NCBI GenBank assembly: GCA_965116935.1
Contig: OZ220737.1
Span: forward strand, 4,588,001 to 4,652,000
Length of the DNA stretch: 64,000 nt
DNA from: VXYL01 sp965116935
GTDB lineage: Bacteria; Pseudomonadota; Gammaproteobacteria; Pseudomonadales; Azotimanducaceae
Direction of reading: 5' to 3'
Below the pieces are notes generated by a model. That model made no database searches. It was given only the letters and a program-made list of their open reading frames with translations, and had not been told where the DNA came from. This document shows positions 25,577 to 33,613 of this stretch, in pieces (positions within the stretch are counted from its first letter, which is position 1; every line of letters starts with the position of its first letter). The translations under genes were made by a program, and so were the position numbers.

Positions 25577-27628
25577 ATGAGGTTTCTACGGCACAGCCTC
25601 CTAGCCCTCCTTGCGGTAGCCCTTGCCAGCGTCTCTTGCAGCCCGCCTCCTGAGTCGCCGCAGTTCGGCTGGCAGGCCATCGAGGCCCGCGGCAGCATCC
25701 GGCTGGCGCGACAGCAATGGGCAGGATTTGACACTCTGCCGCGTCAGGGCTTGCGACCCGAACACTATGAGCGCATCGCCGAGCAGTTTGCCGAGCAGCA
25801 CGGGCTTACGGCCGAGTGGGTGGTTGTGCCCGGCTTCGAGGACCTGCTGGCAAGCGTCGGCAACGGCATGGCGGACGTCGTGGTGGCGCCGGTCACGATC
25901 ACCGAAGCGCGCACCTCGCGGCTCCTCTTCACCGCGCCGCTGACCCATTCGCGGGAGTGGGTGATCGGCACGGCCACCGATGGTCGCTTCGGCATCCCCA
26001 AAGGCCGCGCCTTTGCCGAGAGCCTGGCGCGGCATTATCCGGACGCCGAGGTCACCCTCCTTCCCGACAGCGCCGACCCGCTCGATGTCTTAAACCGCAT
26101 CGAGCAAGGCGAAATCACTGCCTCCATCATGGACGAGGCAACGGCACGCCGAGCCGTCCACTCGAGCGACGCGGTGAAGCTGCTTCAGGCCCTTCCCGAG
26201 ACAAGGCATCTCGCCTGGGCGCTGCATCCCGAAGCGGCCACGCTCAAAGAGCGGCTCGATGCGTTCCTGGCCGAACGGCATGCCATCGACGCCACCCACG
26301 AAGTGCGCGACTGGAACGCCATCAAGGCAACCGGCTACCTGCGCATGGTTACCGTCACCGGTCCAACCACCTACTACCTTTGGCGCGGCGAGCGGCTCGG
26401 CTTCGAGCAGGAGTTGGTGGAACTCTTCGCCAAGGCCCACGGGCTAGAGCTCGAAGTCGTCGTCGCGCCGAGTTCCTCGCAGCTTGCCGACTGGTTGCTC
26501 GAAGGGCGCGGCGACCTCATTTCCGCGAGTTGGTTCGCCACCCAAGACCGCATCGATCGCGGGCTCGCATTCTCGGAACCGTATCTCGAAGTGAAGCAAA
26601 CCTTCGTCACGGCGCGCAGCCCCGTGGATTCCTTGGAGCAATTGGCCGGCCGCGAGGTGGTGGTCAGCGAAGCGGCAAGCCAAGTGCACACGCTTGCAGA
26701 GATGGCCACGTCCACCGGCTTGCAGCCGCGTTTGGTGAATCGCCTTACCACCGCGATTCTGGGCGACGTGGCGACGGGCGCGTACGACGCGACGCTAGCG
26801 GACAGCCACCAGGCGGAACTCGCGGCGCAGTTCGACGAACGGCTCCGTCTCGGCCTGCAGCTAGAGCCACCCGAGGGGCTGCGTTGGGCCGTGCCGAGCG
26901 GCCACACGGCGCTCAAGCTGGAACTCGACGCCTTTCTCGCCCGCGAGCGGCGCGGCTACGATTTCAACGTCCTTTATCGCAAGTACTTCCAGAACGAACG
27001 TCGCATGCAGCGCCAGCACGAAGACCGCGTCACCGGCGATGACCTGTCGCCCTACGACGAGGTGGTGCAGAGCGAAGTGCAGGAAGTCGCCGACGGCGCA
27101 TTCGACTGGCGCTTGGTGGTGGCGCAGATGTATCAGGAAAGCGGCTTTGATCCGGAAAGTTCGTCCTACGCTGGCGCCCAGGGGCTCCTGCAGGTGCTGC
27201 CCCGCACCGCCCGCGAGGTGGGAGCGGACCCGACCCGCCTGCACGAACCGCGCAGCAACATCCGCGCGGGCGTGCGCTATCTCGAATGGACCTGGAACCG
27301 CTTCCCCGACCTCGCGCCCGGCCCGCGGCTGTGGTTCGCCCTCGCCGCCTACAACGCCGGCGCCGGCCACGTGCGCGAGGCGCGGCGCGTAGCCCGGCAG
27401 CAGGATCTCGACCCCAACGCATGGTTCGACAACGTCGAACGCGCCATGCTACTGCTGGCGGAGGAGCCATGGGCCAGCCAATCCATGCACGGTTACGTCC
27501 GCGCCGCCGAGCCGGTGCGCTACGTCCGCCAAATCCGCGACCGCTACCGCGCCTACCTCGACCACTACCGCGCCCTGAACGAAGACCGCCTGGCCTCCGA
27601 AACACAGCATCCAGGCGAACCGGAATAG
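25577..27628 (+). CDS. MltF-like lytic transglycosylase with two solute-binding domains
   Basis: This lipoprotein is predicted to cleave peptidoglycan. It has a signal with Cys21 (ASVSCSPPPES), then a first SBP_bac_3-like domain (about 35-250; GNGMADVVVAPVTITEARTS). A second SBP_bac_3-like domain follows (about 262-475; YLRMVTVTGPTTYYLWRGER, LEGRGDLISASWFATQ). A C-terminal SLT domain (about 500-640) has catalytic Glu in VAQMYQESGFDPESSSYAGA, then QGLLQVLPRTAREVG and ALAAYNAGAGHV. E. coli MltF (518 residues) has only one binding domain; this 683-residue form has two. The extra domain may sense muropeptides, which is inference. Confidence 0.9.
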   Translation: MRFLRHSLLALLAVALASVSCSPPPESPQFGWQAIEARGSIRLARQQWAGFDTLPRQGLRPEHYERIAEQFAEQHGLTAEWVVVPGFEDLLASVGNGMADVVVAPVTITEARTSRLLFTAPLTHSREWVIGTATDGRFGIPKGRAFAESLARHYPDAEVTLLPDSADPLDVLNRIEQGEITASIMDEATARRAVHSSDAVKLLQALPETRHLAWALHPEAATLKERLDAFLAERHAIDATHEVRDWNAIKATGYLRMVTVTGPTTYYLWRGERLGFEQELVELFAKAHGLELEVVVAPSSSQLADWLLEGRGDLISASWFATQDRIDRGLAFSEPYLEVKQTFVTARSPVDSLEQLAGREVVVSEAASQVHTLAEMATSTGLQPRLVNRLTTAILGDVATGAYDATLADSHQAELAAQFDERLRLGLQLEPPEGLRWAVPSGHTALKLELDAFLARERRGYDFNVLYRKYFQNERRMQRQHEDRVTGDDLSPYDEVVQSEVQEVADGAFDWRLVVAQMYQESGFDPESSSYAGAQGLLQVLPRTAREVGADPTRLHEPRSNIRAGVRYLEWTWNRFPDLAPGPRLWFALAAYNAGAGHVREARRVARQQDLDPNAWFDNVERAMLLLAEEPWASQSMHGYVRAAEPVRYVRQIRDRYRAYLDHYRALNEDRLASETQHPGEPE

Positions 27629-27716
27629 CCCACAACTGCCGGCCCTGCGCCCTAGCGCTACTAGAACCGTTGCCTCGGACAACGCTTCTTACCCAGCCCA
27701 AGCCGTCCCATCACGT

Positions 27717-27737
27717 AAGCCGGCATTCGGCCGGCTT
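27717..27737. terminator. Perfect stem-loop after the MltF-like gene
   Basis: AAGCCGGC-ATTCG-GCCGGCTT is a perfect 8-bp stem with a 5-nt loop, about 90 bp past the stop. No T-run follows, so rho-independent termination is only possible, not shown. Confidence 0.4.
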
Positions 27738-27821
27738 GCGCCGTCCGAAGTCCGACTTACTTGCCAGGGCGCGACTAGCAAGGCCCTGTTACGATCCGCG
27801 CCCTTGGCAATGGGAGGTCGG

Positions 27822-29174
27822 ATGAGTTCATTGGGCGGCATTCGCGTGGCGGCGGTCGCCGCGGCGTTGATTGGCACATTCTCGCAAGGGGTCGCCGAGG
27901 AAGCTCCCGCATCCGTGGCGTTCACCAACGTCAACGTCATCTCCATGCTTGAGGAGGGCGTGCAGCCAGATCAGGTCGTGGTGGTCCGCGGCAACACCAT
28001 CGCCTCCATCGGATCCGAACTGCCGCCAAAGGCCCAGATCATCGATGGCCAAGGCAAGTTCCTCATCCCCGGCCTCGCCGAAATGCTCGCCAACGTGCCG
28101 GATGACCCCGACTACCGCGATGATGTGCTGTTCCTTTGGCTCGCGCACGGCGTCACGTTCGTGCGCGGCATGTTGGGGCATCAAAGCCATCTGCAACTGC
28201 GCGAGCAACTCCTCAGCGGAGAAGTGCTGGGCCCCCGTCTGCTCACGGCTGGCCAAGCCTTCAGCGGCCGCACCATCTCCGGACCCTCTTCCTCGGCCTC
28301 GATGGCGCGCCGGCAGAAGAAGGCCGGCTATGACTTTCTCAAGATCCACCCCGGGCTCTCCCGCGACGAGTTCGACATCCTGGCCTTCACCGCCAACGAC
28401 GTGGACATTCCGTTCGGCGGCCACATCACCGAACGCATGGGGCTCGCCGAAAGCCTCGAAGCCGGCCAGCGCTGGATCGACCATCTCGATGGCTACATGC
28501 AGGCGCTGGTGCCTGACATCGCTTCCTATCCGCGCGAGGCCGCCTCGCCCTTCGGCATGGACCTGGCCCCATACGTCGATCGCAGCCTTATTGAGGGCGT
28601 CGTCGCACAAACGGTGGAGTCTGGCGCTGCGGTAGTGCCCACCGAGACGCTGCTCGAGAACTTCGCCAATGCCGCACGATGGCAGGAGATGGCGGGCCGG
28701 GAACAGTTCCGCTACGTGCCACGGGAACTGCGCGAGAGCTACGTTCGCAGCCTAAGCGGCGCGGCGGCCACGACGGGCGCTGAAGTTGCCGCCCAAGCGC
28801 TGACGATCCGCAAGGCGCTGATCAAGGCACTCCACGACGCCGGCGTGCCGGTGCTGCTCGGGTCCGATTCGCCACAGGTCTTCAACGTGCCCGGCTTCTC
28901 GGCCCACCGCGAGCTCGAGTCCATGGTGGCAGCGGGATTGACGCCCTTCGAGGCTCTCACCGCCGCAACCACGGCCCCGGCCACCTTCTTCAAAACCGCC
29001 GAGTGGGGCGCCATCGAGCCGGGCCGCGCCGCCGACCTCGTGCTCCTCGGCGCCAATCCGCTGGACGACATCACGGCCAGCACAGCGATCGAGGGCGTCA
29101 TGGTGCGCGGGCGCTGGCTCGACCGCGCCGAACTCGACGCTGGACTCGCCGCCCTAGAGGCGAAGTATCGTTAG
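27822..29174 (+). CDS. Exported amidohydrolase-family protein lacking the HxH metal motif
   Basis: The protein has the composite beta-sandwich plus TIM-barrel arrangement of periplasmic amidohydrolases. A signal peptide covers residues 1-25, VVVRGNTIASIG and FLIPGLAEM follow, then a His in FGGHITERMG, HDAGVPVLLGSDSPQ, and the tail GRAADLVLLGANPLDD. Where relatives read MHxHVP directly after PGL(A/V)E, this protein reads MLANVP (residues 88-93), so both first-metal His residues are replaced. The start at 27822 is chosen because GGGAGGT lies just before it; the ATG at 27804 overlaps that site. Activity may be altered or lost. Confidence 0.85.
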   Translation: MSSLGGIRVAAVAAALIGTFSQGVAEEAPASVAFTNVNVISMLEEGVQPDQVVVVRGNTIASIGSELPPKAQIIDGQGKFLIPGLAEMLANVPDDPDYRDDVLFLWLAHGVTFVRGMLGHQSHLQLREQLLSGEVLGPRLLTAGQAFSGRTISGPSSSASMARRQKKAGYDFLKIHPGLSRDEFDILAFTANDVDIPFGGHITERMGLAESLEAGQRWIDHLDGYMQALVPDIASYPREAASPFGMDLAPYVDRSLIEGVVAQTVESGAAVVPTETLLENFANAARWQEMAGREQFRYVPRELRESYVRSLSGAAATTGAEVAAQALTIRKALIKALHDAGVPVLLGSDSPQVFNVPGFSAHRELESMVAAGLTPFEALTAATTAPATFFKTAEWGAIEPGRAADLVLLGANPLDDITASTAIEGVMVRGRWLDRAELDAGLAALEAKYR

Positions 29175-29201
29175 CGTTCAAAGAACCGGAGGGACGGGCA
29201 A

Positions 29202-29606
29202 ATGGAACGCAGCAACTGGAACTTCCACATCGCCAGCGCCGACCAGGCGGCGTGGAGCGAGGGCTTAAGGACCATCTTCGAATACCGCGACCTCGGCATG
29301 AAGGACTCCACCGACGGCGACTACGTCGCCCACGTCATCCGCCGCAAGGGCGGCCATGCCGAAGACGACGTGCAAGAGTGGCACATCCACGAATGCAGCT
29401 TTCAGATGGTCTATGTGCTGAACGGCTGGGCCACCTTCGAGTACGAGGGCGAAGGCGAACGCACCATCCGCGCCGGCGACTGCATCAACCAACGCCCCAT
29501 GATCCGCCACCGCGAAATCGCCTGCTCGGACGACTTCGAGGTACTCGAAATCGTCTCGCCAGCCAACTTCCGCACCGTCGTCGTGGACGCACCAAGCGAC
29601 GGCTAG
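29202..29606 (+). CDS. Cupin-domain protein
   Basis: A 134-residue single-domain cupin. Motif 1 is EWHIHECSFQMVYVLNGWAT (His, His and a later acidic ligand), motif 2 is IRAGDCINQRPMIRHREI. A C-terminal EVLEIVSPANF follows. Such proteins bind a metal and act as isomerases, dioxygenases or sugar-modifying enzymes, or are simple sensors; nothing here decides which. A good ribosome site (CGGAGGGACGGG) precedes the ATG. It lies 27 bp after the amidohydrolase and likely shares its transcript. Confidence 0.85.
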   Translation: MERSNWNFHIASADQAAWSEGLRTIFEYRDLGMKDSTDGDYVAHVIRRKGGHAEDDVQEWHIHECSFQMVYVLNGWATFEYEGEGERTIRAGDCINQRPMIRHREIACSDDFEVLEIVSPANFRTVVVDAPSDG

Positions 29607-29754
29607 CGCTGCCGGCACGGAACAGGGCAGCGTTCCCCGCCACCCACGGGCCCGTCTCGCCGGGGGTGGCTGGTTGGGAACGAGGTCGGTGCTCCACCCA
29701 ACCTGACGACCGGTCCCCGCCGACGGCAACGACCACCAACGGGGGGGCGTGAGT

Positions 29755-29905
29755 TGTCGCGACCGTCCCGTCACGCAGCACCGTGCATTCGCGCTGTGCG
29801 GCAGCACCCATCGCTGTCGGGCTCGACCTGTCGGCGGCTACGCGCGGTGCATGTGAGAAATCGACCCTTGAGCCTGTGGGACGGAATGTTCGTGTGTCGG
29901 GAAGA
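29755..29905 (+). repeat. Local repeat R1, copy a
   Basis: This copy includes CCGTCACGCAGCACCGTGCA, a variable middle, and the conserved core GTGAGAAATCGACCCTTGAG followed by CCTGTGGGACGGAATG. It ends in a 22-bp tandem duplication of the GTGTCGGGAAGAGAGGTTCT segment (about 29892-29935). Other copies are at 30915, 32045 and 32566. This copy precedes the PIN/RHH pair. Confidence 0.8.
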
Positions 29906-30000
29906 GAGGTTCTTGTGTCGGGAAGAGAGGTTCTTTCGGATGCAGCCCGTACCCCTGTCCTGATGCTCGGACGACTTGACTCGAAGCGAGGGCCCTTGGG

Positions 30001-30034
30001 TTGCGCGTCATCAATGACAGCATATATGCTGTCA
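30001..30034 (+). promoter_or_regulatory. Promoter overlapped by a perfect 20-bp palindromic operator
   Basis: TGACAGCATATATGCTGTCA at 30015-30034 is a perfect 20-bp palindrome 25 bp upstream of the PIN gene start. A possible promoter, TTGCGC (30001-30006) with TATATG (30023-30028) at 16-bp spacing, overlaps it. This is the expected layout for autorepression by the toxin-antitoxin complex. A second stem (AACCGAC/GTCGGTT, 30034-30054) follows in the leader. Confidence 0.7.
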
Positions 30035-30059
30035 ACCGACTTCGCCGGTCGGTTGTGGT

Positions 30060-30491
30060 GTGCAGCAGCGAATCGTGGTTGACACGAACGTCCTGGTCGC
30101 CGCGATTCGGTCTGCCGACGGTGCCGCTCGCGAGGTATTGCGTCGGTGCTTGAATGGCGACGTGGAGCCGTTAATCGGCAATGCGCTGTTCTTGGCGTAC
30201 GAGGATGTTCTTTCGAGGGGCCGGTTGTTTGAAGGGGTTGGCATCAACGCGGAAGAGCGTTCCGCGTTGCTCGATGCCCTGCTCAGCGTTTGTCAGTGGA
30301 CAGACGTCGCGTTCCTGTGGCGACCCAACCTGCCCGACGAAGCGGACAATCACTTGATCGAGCTGGCGATCGCAGGCAATGCCGACTGGATCATCACGCG
30401 CAACACGCGGGACGTGGCGGGAGGCGAACTGAAGTTCGACAGTTTCGGCGTCCTCACTCCCGATGCGTGGCTACGACAGGATGAGGATTGA
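30060..30491 (+). CDS. PIN-domain toxin (predicted RNase)
   Basis: PIN ribonucleases cleave RNA with Mg2+ held by clustered acidic residues. The first Asp is in RIVVDTNVLVAAIRS (D8), a conserved Glu in FLAYEDVLSRGRLF, and the second Asp group in PDEADNHLIELAIAGNADWI, with IITRNTRD near the end. The length of 143 fits the TIGR00305/COG1569 group of PIN toxins. Start is GTG at 30060. The antitoxin ATG follows the stop directly (TGAATG). Toxin-first order and the upstream palindrome suggest autoregulation. Confidence 0.88.
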   Translation: MQQRIVVDTNVLVAAIRSADGAAREVLRRCLNGDVEPLIGNALFLAYEDVLSRGRLFEGVGINAEERSALLDALLSVCQWTDVAFLWRPNLPDEADNHLIELAIAGNADWIITRNTRDVAGGELKFDSFGVLTPDAWLRQDED

Positions 30492-30704
30492 ATGGCGACG
30501 TTGACGATTCGGCTGCCCGACGCGCAGCGCGACCGGCTTGCGGCGATGGCGGCACGGCAGGGCGTCAGCCTGAACAAGCTGATGCAGGAACTCTCCGTGC
30601 GCGCACTCGCCGAACATGACACCGAGATGCGCTTTCGGATTCGCGCGGCGCGCGGCGACTTGCGCAAGGGATTGCAGGTGCTTGACAAGCTCGACTCCTC
30701 GTAG
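30492..30704 (+). CDS. Ribbon-helix-helix antitoxin
   Basis: The 70-residue protein begins MATLTIRLPDAQRDRLAAMA, the beta-strand and first helix of an Arc/MetJ-type ribbon-helix-helix DNA-binding domain, followed by GVSLNKLMQELSVRAL. The remaining 30 residues likely bind the PIN toxin. It is the expected binder of the 20-bp palindrome at 30015-30034. Immediately adjacent to the toxin stop, so translation is coupled. Confidence 0.85.
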   Translation: MATLTIRLPDAQRDRLAAMAARQGVSLNKLMQELSVRALAEHDTEMRFRIRAARGDLRKGLQVLDKLDSS

Positions 30705-30914
30705 TCCCCATACTCACGCGTGCATCGGGTCGTCCACCCTTGCTGGCTCGCCAAGCTGGCGGAGTTCGGCGTCCTCGAGTCGCGGGAGGACGGCTCGCTC
30801 GCCGTCAACTGGGCCAACGCCTGAGGCCAGAACCACGACGGCCTCGCTCGCGCGACCAAAACCCCGGGGCAGCCTCGCGCACGAACCGCCGTCGCCCCAC
30901 ACGGCGCGGATCAT
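30705..30914. other. Intergenic stretch with a short C-terminal-like fragment
   Basis: Minor coding relic only: a stretch ending in a stop at about 30823 reads LAEFGVLESREDGSLAVNWA on the plus strand and looks like the end of some protein, but its family was not recognised. The rest is non-coding sequence leading into repeat R1 copy b. Confidence 0.3.
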
Positions 30915-31075
30915 GCCTAAAGGGCCCTGCCCATTGCGCTCGTGCTCGACCCGCCGTACGGCGACGGGCAATGCATGTTAGAAATCGACCCTTGGGCCTG
31001 TGGGACGAAATGTCTGTGCGTCGGGAGCGGAACTCACGGTGTGTATAGGACGGAAGAAGTGTCTGGCGGGATTTG
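30915..31075 (+). repeat. Local repeats R1 copy b and partial R2
   Basis: The R1 core TTAGAAATCGACCCTTGGGC with CCTGTGGGACGAAATG spans about 30979-31014. A partial R2 (GTGTATAGGACGGAAGAAGT, GTCTGGCGGGAT) follows at about 31040-31073. Its place just ahead of the second toxin-antitoxin pair mirrors copy a. Confidence 0.7.
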
Positions 31076-31163
31076 GCCTTTACCTTCCGTTCCATCGACG
31101 GCCGGACGCGGACGCCTGTCGTCAGCCATGGCGGGCGGATGTCGCACGATGTGGGACAGGTCG

Positions 31164-31191
31164 TTGCTGGCGTAGCGAAGCGGCGTATGCT
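31164..31191 (+). promoter_or_regulatory. Possible promoter of the DUF433/DUF5615 pair
   Basis: TTGCTG (31164-31169) and TATGCT (31186-31191) are separated by 16 bp and lie about 45 bp upstream of the GTG start. Sequence match only. Confidence 0.4.
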
Positions 31192-31233
31192 AGACGGTTC
31201 AAAGTCACGGACCGGCTGAGGAAACCAAACCAA

Positions 31234-31494
31234 GTGAACGAGGAAATCGCCCCGAACTCCTTCAGCAACCCGCTAGACCGGATCACGACCGATCCGTCGA
31301 TCTGTCACGGCCAACCCTGCATACGCGGACTGCGTTACCCAGTCGACGCGATCCTCGACCTGCTCAGCGCTGGAATGACCACACAAGACATCCTCGACGA
31401 CTACGACGACCTCGAGGCCGAGGACGTGTCCGCCGTACTTGCCTTTGCGGCGCGCCTGAGCCGAGTCAAGAGCGTTCAGGCCCTGGCTTCGTGA
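31234..31494 (+). CDS. DUF433 antitoxin-like protein
   Basis: The 86-residue product matches DUF433: ITTDPSICHGQPCIRGLRYPV, then DAILDLLSAGMTTQDILDDY and DDLEAEDVSAVLAFAAR. It is a small helix-turn-helix-like protein typically paired with a DUF5615 PIN-like toxin. Start taken as GTG 31234 after a purine-rich GAGGAAACC. Its stop overlaps the start of the toxin gene (GTGA at 31491-31494). Confidence 0.87.
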   Translation: MNEEIAPNSFSNPLDRITTDPSICHGQPCIRGLRYPVDAILDLLSAGMTTQDILDDYDDLEAEDVSAVLAFAARLSRVKSVQALAS

Positions 31495-31844
31495 AGTTCC
31501 TTGTCGACGCGCAACTGCCGCTAAGGCTCGCGCGCTGGATGAGGGAACGAGGCCACGATGTGGTTCACACCAGAGATCTCCCGGACGGGAATCGAACGAC
31601 CGATCGTGACATAAACAGGATCTCGCTGCGCGAGCAACGCACGGTTGTAACCAAGGACGCGGACTTCGTGGATACGCTGTTGCTGCAGCAGACGCCCCAT
31701 CGGCTCCTGCTGGTTTCCACAGGCAACATCGACAATGCTCGGTTGCTCAAGCTGTTCGAGGACAACCTCGACTCGACCGTCATGGCGCTTGGGGACGCCA
31801 CCTTTGTGGAACTCGGCCGGCGCTCGCTAGTCGTGCATGGCTAG
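31491..31844 (+). CDS. DUF5615 PIN-like toxin
   Basis: This 117-residue predicted RNase of the PIN superfamily begins KFLVDAQLPLRLARWMRERG (first Asp D5). GHDVVHTRDLPDGNRTTD and TVVTKDADFVDTLLL follow with the later acidic residues, and RLLLVSTGN completes the fold. Such proteins are paired with DUF433 in predicted toxin-antitoxin modules. Coupled by a 4-bp overlap to the upstream antitoxin. Confidence 0.87.
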   Translation: MKFLVDAQLPLRLARWMRERGHDVVHTRDLPDGNRTTDRDINRISLREQRTVVTKDADFVDTLLLQQTPHRLLLVSTGNIDNARLLKLFEDNLDSTVMALGDATFVELGRRSLVVHG

Positions 31845-32245
31845 CCCTCCGACAGGCCGCCATGGTCAACCGACACTCGGATGTTTCGTGGCTCAGGACG
31901 AGGTCGCTCACAACAGCCTTGGTTTCGCGCCTACACCGCCTCCCGCGTCGTTGACGCATCGGGCCCGTACGATGCCTTCCCGCAATTCCCCTTTTGCAGG
32001 ACGTGTGCATTTCCTAGCAGCGGCTCGGTTCAAGTGCGAGTGGCCGGGCTGCATCGAGTGTGAGACATCGCCGACCGGGCCTGTGGGACGAAATGTGCGT
32101 GTGACGGGCACCGATCTTTGACCTCATGCACGTCAACAGGGCGTCGATGTCCTACGCGACCATGGCAGGGTCCGGCTCTTTTCTTCGGGAGTTAGCGCCA
32201 TCTCGCCTGGCGTCATCGACAAGGGCGAAGGCGAAGCCCCGTCGA
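31845..32245. other. Intergenic stretch with a degenerate R1 copy c
   Basis: No intact gene was found. About 32045-32106 carries GTGTGAGACATCGCCGACCG with GGCCTGTGGGACGAAATGTG, a diverged R1. The stretch looks like an empty or eroded slot between the DUF5615 gene and repeat R2. Confidence 0.5.
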
Positions 32246-32368
32246 GGAAGGAAAAGCGCGTGGCGGGACGGAGCGCGAGCGCGCGGTCGAGCGGGCCGCG
32301 GCTGGGGAGGAGAGCGTGGGAGATGTCCTGCGGGGTGTAGGACGGAAAACGTGTGTGGCGGGACGACC
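32246..32368 (+). repeat. Local repeat R2, left copy
   Basis: About 120 bp, containing AGCGCGTGGCGGGACGGAGC, GGAGGAGAGCGTGGGAGATG and GTGTAGGACGGAAAACGTGT. It is about 85 percent identical by eye to 35640-35754 in the same orientation. The two copies bracket the decayed PIN gene and the three-gene TerB-linked operon. Confidence 0.85.
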
Positions 32369-32393
32369 TAGGGTCAGGGCTAAACCCGTTCGG

Positions 32394-32663
32394 GTGGTCA
32401 TCGACACGAACCTGTGGGTCGGCCGCCTGCTGGGGGCCGTCGCCGCCCTGGCGGAGGACAAGGCGCGGCGCGAGCACGAGTTCGTCTAGTTCGAGGCGTT
32501 GGTCGAGGAGTTGGCGGATGTGCTGGCGAGGGGCAACTTCGATAGGTACGTGTCGCTTGATGATCGCGACCGATGTCACGCAGCACGGCACATTCGTGCT
32601 GCGCTGAAGTTCCCCATCGCGGTCGGGCTCGGCCCGCCGGACGGCGGCGGGCAGCACATGTGA
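32394..32663 (+). pseudogene. Decayed PIN-domain toxin gene
   Basis: From GTG 32394 the frame reads VVIDTNLWVGRLLGA, the first PIN strand with its Asp. It meets an in-frame TAG at 32487-32489, then continues FEALVEELADVLARGNFDRY, which is PIN-like. The acidic C-terminal half of the domain is missing and the frame runs into repeat R1 copy d before TGA at 32663. It lies between R2 and R1, in the same slot arrangement as the intact toxin genes. Confidence 0.75.
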
Positions 32664-32706
32664 GAAATCGACCCTTGGGTCTGTGGGACGAATGCTTGTG
32701 TGTGGT
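32566..32706 (+). repeat. Local repeat R1, copy d
   Basis: CGACCGATGTCACGCAGCAC starts the copy, GTGAGAAATCGACCCTTGGG with TCTGTGGGACGAATG forms the core at about 32661-32695. It overlaps the end of the decayed PIN gene and leads into the promoter region of the three-gene operon. Confidence 0.78.
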
Positions 32707-32724
32707 GGTACGGCCTGCCATAGT
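32696..32724 (+). promoter_or_regulatory. Possible promoter of the three-gene operon
   Basis: TTGTGT (32696-32701) and CATAGT (32719-32724) have 17-bp spacing and lie about 22 bp upstream of the first ATG. The -35-like box is at the end of repeat R1 copy d. Sequence match only. Confidence 0.35.
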
Positions 32725-32746
32725 TGCCGTCGAAATCCACGCGCGG

Positions 32747-33613
32747 ATGACCATGCTGAACTCGTCAGTGCGCCGAGAGGCGCTGGAGAGACTCAAGAAA
32801 TCGGTTGAAGAGCACGCCGAGGCTCGCGAAGACGCCACCGAAGCGAGTGCAACGTTGTTCTCACAGCGTCAGCGAGCTGCGAGCGAGGTGGTCGACCGGG
32901 TTGAAAACTATGTCAACACGCTGGCCAACTCGCCGAAGGAGTTCGACAAGACGGTTGAACAATATCGGGTTGAATCCGGTCGGTTCGAAAGCGAGGTGGA
33001 GCAACTTGAGGTGGAAGCGGCGCAATCCACGACGGTTGGCAGCGCGACGGGGACGGCTGGAGCTGTGGCCGGAGTGGGGGTCGCGGCCCTCGGTCCGTCA
33101 GCGGCCGTCGCGGTAGCGACGACCTTCGGAACAGCATCGACAGGCACCGCGATATCAGCGCTCTCGGGTGCTGCAGCGACCAACGCGGCGCTCGCGTGGC
33201 TGGGCGGCGGCGCATTGGCTGCCGGTGGCGGCGGAATGGCAGCCGGAAACGCACTGCTCGCTCTGGCGGGGCCTGTTGGATGGACGGTCGCTGGGGTGAC
33301 CCTTGCAGGCTCCGCCGCGTACCTGCGCGCCAAGAACATGAAACAGGCGGAGGAATCGACGCGCAAGCGGGTTGAAGTGGAAGCGGAGATCCGGTCACTG
33401 AAGGCGGCGAGAGCCGAGATAGACGGACTGAAGGCGAGTGTCGTCCGGCACGCCGATGGTTGTCTGGCCGATTTGGACTGGCTGGAGAAGGAGGCTCCCC
33501 GAGACTACGGCCAGTTCGGAAAAGCCGAGAAGGAAAGGCTCGCGGCGTTGATCAACCACATCCGGTCACTTGGGAAGTTGCTTGTTGCGAAGGTGACGTA
33601 TGGCACGGCCTGA
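32747..33613 (+). CDS. Gly/Ala-rich membrane protein with flanking coiled coils (operon gene 1)
   Basis: The 288-residue product has an N-terminal coiled-coil region (about 5-90; RLKKSVEEHAEAREDATEAS). The central part (about 95-190) is very rich in Gly and Ala with several hydrophobic runs such as GAVAGVGVAALGPSAAVAVA and GGGALAAGGGGMAAGNALLA, consistent with glycine-zipper membrane helices. A C-terminal coiled coil follows (EESTRKRVEVEAEIRSLKAA). No named family was recognised. The stop overlaps the ATG of the next gene by 14 bp. It looks like a membrane-inserting or scaffold component that acts with the two downstream products. Confidence 0.75.
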   Translation: MTMLNSSVRREALERLKKSVEEHAEAREDATEASATLFSQRQRAASEVVDRVENYVNTLANSPKEFDKTVEQYRVESGRFESEVEQLEVEAAQSTTVGSATGTAGAVAGVGVAALGPSAAVAVATTFGTASTGTAISALSGAAATNAALAWLGGGALAAGGGGMAAGNALLALAGPVGWTVAGVTLAGSAAYLRAKNMKQAEESTRKRVEVEAEIRSLKAARAEIDGLKASVVRHADGCLADLDWLEKEAPRDYGQFGKAEKERLAALINHIRSLGKLLVAKVTYGTA

